The position numbers and the translations under genes were made by a program. DNA of 64,000 nt from Crambe crambe (lineage: Eukaryota > Porifera > Demospongiae > Poecilosclerida > Crambeidae). Positions 58,273-64,000 of the stretch are shown piece after piece; position 1 is the first letter of the stretch; each line of letters starts with the position of its first letter. The stretch covers positions 6,541,563-6,605,562 of the forward strand of contig OZ004594.1 in NCBI GenBank assembly GCA_963924555.1, written 5' to 3'. A model generated the notes under the pieces. It did not search any database. It was not told the origin of the DNA and worked only from the letters and a program-made list of their open reading frames with translations.

Positions 58273-60343
58273 ACAAGTAAAGGAAAAAATATTTGAAAAA
58301 AATGAAAGTTGATGTAGGGATGACAAAAATAGTGTACAAAAAAAAAAAGAAACAAGGAAAGAAATTGCGAAAAGAAAATGTTTGATTTATTATCATCCCT
58401 ACATCAAGCCAAGGAATTATTAGCTATACTTTGACTATTCAGCTAAGTAGCTATCATAAGATGTTCGATGATTACCATATGAAACAATAAAAAATATATA
58501 ATGGTACAACTATAGTATTATGTACTATAGCTGAAACCACCTTCTAAAATGTGCTAAGAGTGACTGCTAATAGATTTTCATCCTTGAAAGAGGACAGCCT
58601 CTCTATTAGAAGGTTTCTATTATGGTAGATAGCTAGTCCACTGCTATACCATTGATAGGCTTGATGTAGGGATGATAATAAATCAAACATTTTCTTTTCG
58701 CAATTTCTTTCCTTGTTTCTTTTTTTTTTGTACACTATTTTTGTCATCCCTACATCAACTTTCAATTTTTTGAAATGTTTTTTCCTTTACTTGTTTTCTT
58801 TTTTTTTTTTTTGTAATTAATTCATAGCTCCCCTGCCTACGCATATACGCCCTTGGTATGAAATCAAAAGGTGGGATAGATACATATTAATTTTTTTATA
58901 GAGAACTATACTTGCTCGTCCCCAGGTTTGTGGAGGCGGTCAATAGAGCACTCTTTGCACATGCGCCAAAAATCCGATTAGGTGGATTTGTAATCTACTC
59001 TCAGTAATCTTCTGTGACACATGATGCAATATGCTGAATCAGCACTGCGGTAGACAGCTATGTATTTCTTCTCGGACAGCTATGTGTCTTTTACATCCTA
59101 TCTCAGCTGGGACAACCCCATAGTACTGAACAAGGATAGCCTGAGGCTGCATGTGATTATAATCTCCTCTGGCTTAAATTATTATATTTTTTATATTATA
59201 ATTTATACATACTATCTGTGGTTTTTTTGTATAATTATAGCTATGTATAATGTTCTTTGTTCCATCTCACAAATGTGGGTATGTCACACTAGTGATTGCA
59301 CCCGGATTTGACTTCATCCTTGCATAATCTCATCCATTCAGCTCTTGTTCCAAGACCAGTTAACTAGTCATCCCTACATCACCTTCATTTATTAGAATAA
59401 ATACTTGTTTCTTTCTTCTTTTTAAAAAAAAATTCTTTTTGCAGGAGGATATTAGAGCTGTAGCTATCTACTCATTATAGCTGATTTTGTGATATCTTTT
59501 TGTAGGAAGTAGTTAGCACTTTTTTTCCTTAAGTTATAACTGTTTTTAATATTAATTCTATGTTATGCTGAATAAAGTTCATAGAGTGGTAGGGGAAGGA
59601 GGCAAGGTGGTCTGTAGCTGTTCTTGTTTCATGGAATTTAATTTCATAGCTCTTGTGGTAAGGGATTAAAATCTTCTAACTAGCTGAGTTCATAGATAAA
59701 AGAAGGTGAAGGGATAGAGAGCTACGATCAGCCTGTCTTTCGTTCTAAATAATGCACAACTCACTGGGCTCGAGAAAGCTTACCATTCAAAATTTACATG
59801 CTGTCGTTACAGCTCAGCTAATAGCTAGCCAGGATAACTTACCTTAGAGCTGACTATTATTCTGTTCTATCTATGCTCGAAATGGCTTTTTGGTTCGATG
59901 AGATCGAGAGTCATAGCAACTATCGTTTATTACGCATGCGCGTTATGTTCAATTTCTTTGTTGTATAGTCCCTATACTAAGAGAGCGGCTTTTTTTCTGA
60001 GTGAACTAGAGGCTAAATCGATGCCACACTGCACTGGTCGGGGTAAAAAGCTACATATTCATATACAGAACATAGCCGTAATGCGGCCCAATTTTTCTCC
60101 AGATCGTGCCATTATTATTATGATGATTAAGAACAAGAAAATCATGAAAAAATGCGCTTTTATTATTCCTTCGTGTTGAGTCTTTCAGCCTCCAAAATTC
60201 TCCTGCATGATAAAAATGTGCATAAGAGACAGGGTAAGCAGTCATAGCAGCTACAACTTACTGTTTTCTGAGAAAATCCAACTTCATTTTGTATTAGTCC
60301 TATGGAGGGTCATAGGTCATCCCTACATAGAGAGCGCTACCGT
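58273..60343 (-). mobile_element. R4, about 2 kb hairpin-ended element
   Basis: The giant hairpin is at 58273-58794 (522 bp, ACAAGT/ACTTGT tips, central non-paired part longer than in R1). On the minus strand the 5' side reads GGTAGCGCTCTCTATGTAGGGATGAC, ending at 60343, with the first hairpin arm lost. The inverse pair ATGTAGGGATGAC is at 58312-58324 and 60316-60328. GACTAATACAAAATGAAG matches the R1 body. The longer interior has only short frames and no recognised enzyme. Confidence 0.7.
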
Positions 60344-60359
60344 ATGGCAATATGGCAAA

Positions 60360-60450
60360 TAAGTCGTAGTAAATAAGCACCCCGGGTTACTGTTACCCCG
60401 GGGTAAACCGAAACCCGGCAGTTACCCCGGGGTAACTGTAACCCCAGTCT
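60360..60450. repeat. GC-rich short inverted repeats
   Basis: GTTACCCCGGGGTAA-type palindromes repeat three times in about 80 bp, unlike the surrounding AT-rich DNA. Confidence 0.55.
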
Positions 60451-60953
60451 AATCGCCAGTGTTGGCGAGGCCCATAGGGCTAATACAACTTTAATTGCAC
60501 AGACACGCACTTTTATCACTCACCAGTTTACGGAAGTATCCGGAGAGAGTATTTGTCGTCAAATTCACTTCTTTTAGTTGTAGTGCCGAGATTTTCCCTT
60601 TACAGAAGGCATAAAGCTGCCTGTAGCTGCACCTTGCACGGTACTAACTCCACTATAATTTTAATAGCAAATGCAGCTGCACGCGCGAAGCAGCTGCTAC
60701 ATTTTTGTGGTCTTTGATGTTGTGATAATCAATCGTGTTGTGGGCTGTGACATTTGTATTTCACACTTCCTGCCACTACTTCGAAGGTATGTAGAGCTCC
60801 TCCTATTATAAGTGGCATGTTATGTGTAATAAAATTAACTGTCCATTAGTGCATGTCTGTAATACAGCCTTTGCCTTTGAATGCTACTCATAGCTTGAAG
60901 CTATACTGTTCATTGAATATACAACAAACAAACAAACACATACTCAAATTTAC

Positions 60954-63900
60954 TTTGGTTGGTCTAGTACCAATGAAGGACTGTTCAATTCTGGATGAAT
61001 CTGGTAGACGGAAGATAACAGGGATCCTGACACCAATCTCTTCTGCCTCAAACTGCTCCCTCAGGTGAGTACGGAGAGCCTGAAACTTCTATAAAATCAA
61101 TGTATGACTACTTAGTACATTGTGTACTTATTAACACAGCAACATGGTAAGGTGTTGATGGCAGTGCACATTAATTAGAATAACAGATGTGCATTATTCC
61201 ACCTGGGTATCACAGTATTAGAAGCACATGCATCAGGAAAAAAAGGCAATAGTGGCCATCAAGTATTAAAGTTCCGATAAGATACTGCTATGTTCATACC
61301 ACAAACCTCTTTCCTCTCTCTCTCTTTCTTTACTCTTGAAGCCTATAGTAATGAAAAGCATTCCTTGATAAGGGCTGAGAGGGGTCAATCTATTGGTCTT
61401 TGACTGTTAGTACCAGTCAGGTGTACACAACTTATAATCTCCACCCCCAAAAATGACAACTTTCTTTCATTGAACATTTATAATTTCAAAGCAGCATTGC
61501 ATACTGACCTTCTCTTGATCAATCCTTAGGGTGTCTGAAAAATCGCTATCTTGTTGATTACATAACTCTCTCCAGGCACTCAAGTCAGACTGCTGGATAA
61601 GTGGAGTAGGATCTGCACTACTTGGAGGTGAAAGAGGATCTGGCTGACTTGGAGGAGGATCAGCAAGACTTGGAGGATCTGCACGACTTGGAGATGCATC
61701 AGCATCAATAATCACAGGATTACTCTGATGTGTGCATCAGTACAAAAATATATAACTAACTTAACTCCATAGCTGCTTAATGTTACCCTGCTAGTGATCT
61801 TTACATCTATCAAATCCTCAGCATCCTCATCACTACTACTTGTAACAATACACTGCATGAAAAATTCAAAAGTTGATAATTTCACATTCAAGGCATAAAG
61901 AGATTCATGCATCAGTTAACAAAATTTATAGCTGATATAGCATCGAGCACCTCAAGGATCCTCCTTTGGTCTCACAGTTTAAGCAAATACTAATGCCCCA
62001 AAGTGCAACACCTATAAAATTCCTTCACACCTTTATAATCAGAGTGCAGTAGCACTCTCTATGTAGGCTTGACACGCAAAACACCCACGCTCATTAATAA
62101 TAATATAATAATCTTCTTCTTGACAGCCATAACTCCAGACTGCTTCATCCTATATCTATGATCTTGGTACCATATTGAAGCTCTACACCTGATCTAAGGA
62201 ATGGTCTTGTTCAAATTGAAGTAAAGCTCAAGTCCTAGCTGTCAATTGCCGTCCGAGTGCCTTCATGGATGTTTGACAGCCATAACTCCTGACTGCTTCA
62301 TCCTATATCTACGATCTTGGTACCATCTTGAAGCTCTACACCTCAGGTGAGGAATGGTATTGTTCAAATTGAAGTAAAGCTCAAGTCCTAACTGTCAATT
62401 GCTGTTCGAGTGCCTTCGTGGACGACTCAAATTCTCGAATGCTTCGTAGACAGCACAGTTAGTTTATACACTTCGTAGATGCTACGTAGACAACATTAGA
62501 ATGCTAGAACGCTTCGTAGACAGCAATATACACTGAGAAAAAACTGTCTTGCTGAGTTGTGATGGGCGTGGTAAGCTTATTTGGTAAAGGGTCGTTCTTG
62601 ACATCCTTAGCCACGTCCCTTGAAAAAAAGTATGCAAACAAGTGAGAGTAAAAACATTTCTTCTAAATGAAAGAGTGATGTAGGCTTGAGTACATGACTA
62701 TAAAAAGTACGGAAACAAGGTGCTGGCTATGTACTTCATAAGCTCTACAGAATTGACAAACCCTACAATTGACATAAATCCTACATCGCTGCAAGGTGTA
62801 GCCAAAGCAGCAGCGATGTAGGGTTTATGTCAATTGTAGGGTTTGTCAATTCTGTAGAGCTTATGAAGTACATAGCCAGCACCTTGTTTCCGTACTTTTT
62901 ATAGTCATGTACTCAAGCCTACATCACTCTTTCATTTAGAAGAAATATTTTTACTCTCACTTGTTTAACTAGATACTGTAACAGCCCTCAAGTTATTAAT
63001 CCCTTTTTCTCTTCTGAGTACAGGTTGTACACTATTATGTATCAACAATACCTTTTTTTGAGTTTGCATCAAATAAAGTGCCCCTTTACGGTTAATGACA
63101 TCTTCCCCATCGAGATCTTGCTTCTTTGAGATCGAAAGATTATTGTCCATGCATTCCAAAACCGACCACGTATCAAAATCTTCAATATTGCTGAAACTTT
63201 GCCTGAGTGTATTCTTAACATCAAGCACAGACATTGAACGTCTGAACTGCGGAGTCAGAATTCTTCCCTTGTTTTTTAATAATGATATGTGCTTCCCTCT
63301 AGGCAAATTGGGAGTGAATCGTTGGAGCAAAACAACTTGTATATTAGTAGGCCGCCCTTGAGAGATGGCAGCTTTCTTCTTTTTTTGTGCAGAGCTAACA
63401 CAACATTCACTTGTAGGATCAAAAGATCGTGGACGTTTCTTAGGTCCAGGAGTTGAAGATGGAAACATAGTACTTAAAGCTTTAGCTTCAGTTTCGTTAG
63501 GTTTGGCTAATTTTCGAGTTATATTCAATAGATTGGCAGCCGGAGATTTGGTCTAAAGAAATATCAGTAGCTAGAATGAATAGCATGCTGGAATGAACAC
63601 TACACTTGAATCGTTATACCTTCTCTTCAGGAGTTCCTAGCTTTACTGCTTTTACAATGGATTTATCTGGGATAGCACCTTCAATCTTGTCAACAAATTC
63701 ACCACCCCACTCTTCATCTTTGACTTGAAAAATCAACTCGCTAACACTGGCACTCTTTAAGAGGTCAGCAAACACCTCCCCCACCGCAACTCTTAACGAT
63801 TTCAGATCCTCCTTACCATTTTCACTCTTAAAGATCACCTTCCTCTTGCTCTCGCCTATACAAACTAAAACTTTTTTTCCATCATGAACCTGTACATAAA

Positions 63901-64000
63901 TAATAAGATAAATCTATTTTCCACTCATTAACAAGACTTTTTGTACGAGTATAAGATACTAACCTTGGCTACTTTGCACAGCAAGCCTTCGCTAGTAACA
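60954..64000 (-). CDS. uncharacterised multi-exon gene with a UBX-like segment, partial
   Basis: Visible exons (minus): 64000-63964 (runs off the edge), 63889-63620, 63552-63052, 61852-61787, 61724-61509 and 61079-60954. Each complete one is a multiple of three and phase 0, with AG and GT borders. The second (VHDGKKVLVCIGESKRKVIF…) looks like a beta-grasp domain. The third has a basic stretch (PGPKKRPRSF, AQKKKKAA, likely nuclear) and RRSMSVLDVKNTL…VINRKGALYLM. That resembles the N-terminal part of multicopy G2E3-like ubiquitin-ligase proteins of lower animals (tentative). The fourth is acidic (SSSDEDAEDL), the fifth Pro/Ser-rich (SRADPPSLADPPPSQPDP). The last (IPVIFRLPDSSRIEQSF) resembles the first half of a UBX domain. 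No start or stop is seen. R2 lies in its long intron. Confidence 0.7.
62039..62964 (+). mobile_element. R2, hairpin-ended element
   Basis: It begins TCAGAGTGCAGTAGCACTCTCT, then ATGTAGGCTTGAC (62061-62073). The 3' hairpin is 62638-62964 with near-perfect arms of about 155 nt and tips ACAAGTGAGAG and CTCTCACTTGT. The outer arm carries TCAAGCCTACAT (62913-62924), the inverse of the 5' motif. The body holds a 149-bp tandem duplication. Confidence 0.85.
62124..62421 (+). repeat. 149-bp direct duplication inside R2
   Basis: Two adjacent copies starting GACAGCCATAACTCC and CTTCATCCTATATCTA differ at about a dozen positions, so the duplication is older than the copy or diverged in an ancestor. Confidence 0.8.

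Noticed and set aside
59898-60179. 93-residue plus frame inside R4
   Set aside because: No motif and it spans the conserved ACGCATGCGCGT palindrome of the repeat; likely chance.

Overview
This is a eukaryotic window, AT-rich and densely filled with transposon remnants. Genes are split by short GT-AG introns. The gene content suggests an early-branching animal, most likely a demosponge such as Amphimedon queenslandica: Ig-like receptors with short tyrosine-bearing tails, a fibrinogen-related protein with the PLWDG..GC / CCTFNNP motif of lower metazoans, a FERM-PDZ-PTP phosphatase and a rhodopsin-GPCR fragment. The species is an inference from family content, not a database match. Every supported gene lies on the minus strand; only two small decayed fragments near 44 kb read on the plus strand.

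Layout. 1-3.67 kb: a Ty3/gypsy retrotransposon (gypsy-1), open for 1209 codons and running off the left edge. 4.6-4.8 kb: a truncated rhodopsin-type GPCR fragment. 6.4-22.8 kb: a complete 7-exon gene for a 521-residue single-pass Ig-like receptor; all exon phases agree, and its long introns are full of repeats. 27.9-29.8 kb: pieces of a paralogous receptor (TM exon and cytoplasmic tail), with a repeat between them. 30-43 kb: repeat-rich DNA with no gene I can support. 43.6 kb: an orphan FERM exon. 44.1-44.8 kb: two decayed multicopy-gene fragments. 45.0-55.1 kb: thirteen exons (433 residues) of a PTPN3/PTPN4-like phosphatase, PDZ through PTP to the stop. One intron holds a complete, very young gypsy element (gypsy-2; 198-bp LTRs, 5-bp target duplication). 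Another holds a fold-back element with 10-bp tandem arrays. 56.0-57.3 kb: an intronless type II membrane, fibrinogen-related gene broken by two 1-nt shifts. 60.9-64.0 kb: an uncharacterised gene whose visible exons are all phase 0 and which runs off the right edge.

The most unusual content is a superfamily of non-autonomous elements (called R1-R4 here), several hundred bp to about 2 kb long. One end carries a small hairpin that begins TCAGAG. The other end is a giant near-perfect hairpin ending ACTTGT. A 13-bp sub-terminal sequence (ATGTAGGNNTNRC) sits 22-24 nt from the 5' end, with its inverse 38-40 nt from the 3' end. The variable bases of this pair change together from family to family, as expected for a family-specific recognition site. 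At least eight copies or fragments lie in this window, including nested ones. No autonomous partner or encoded enzyme was identified.
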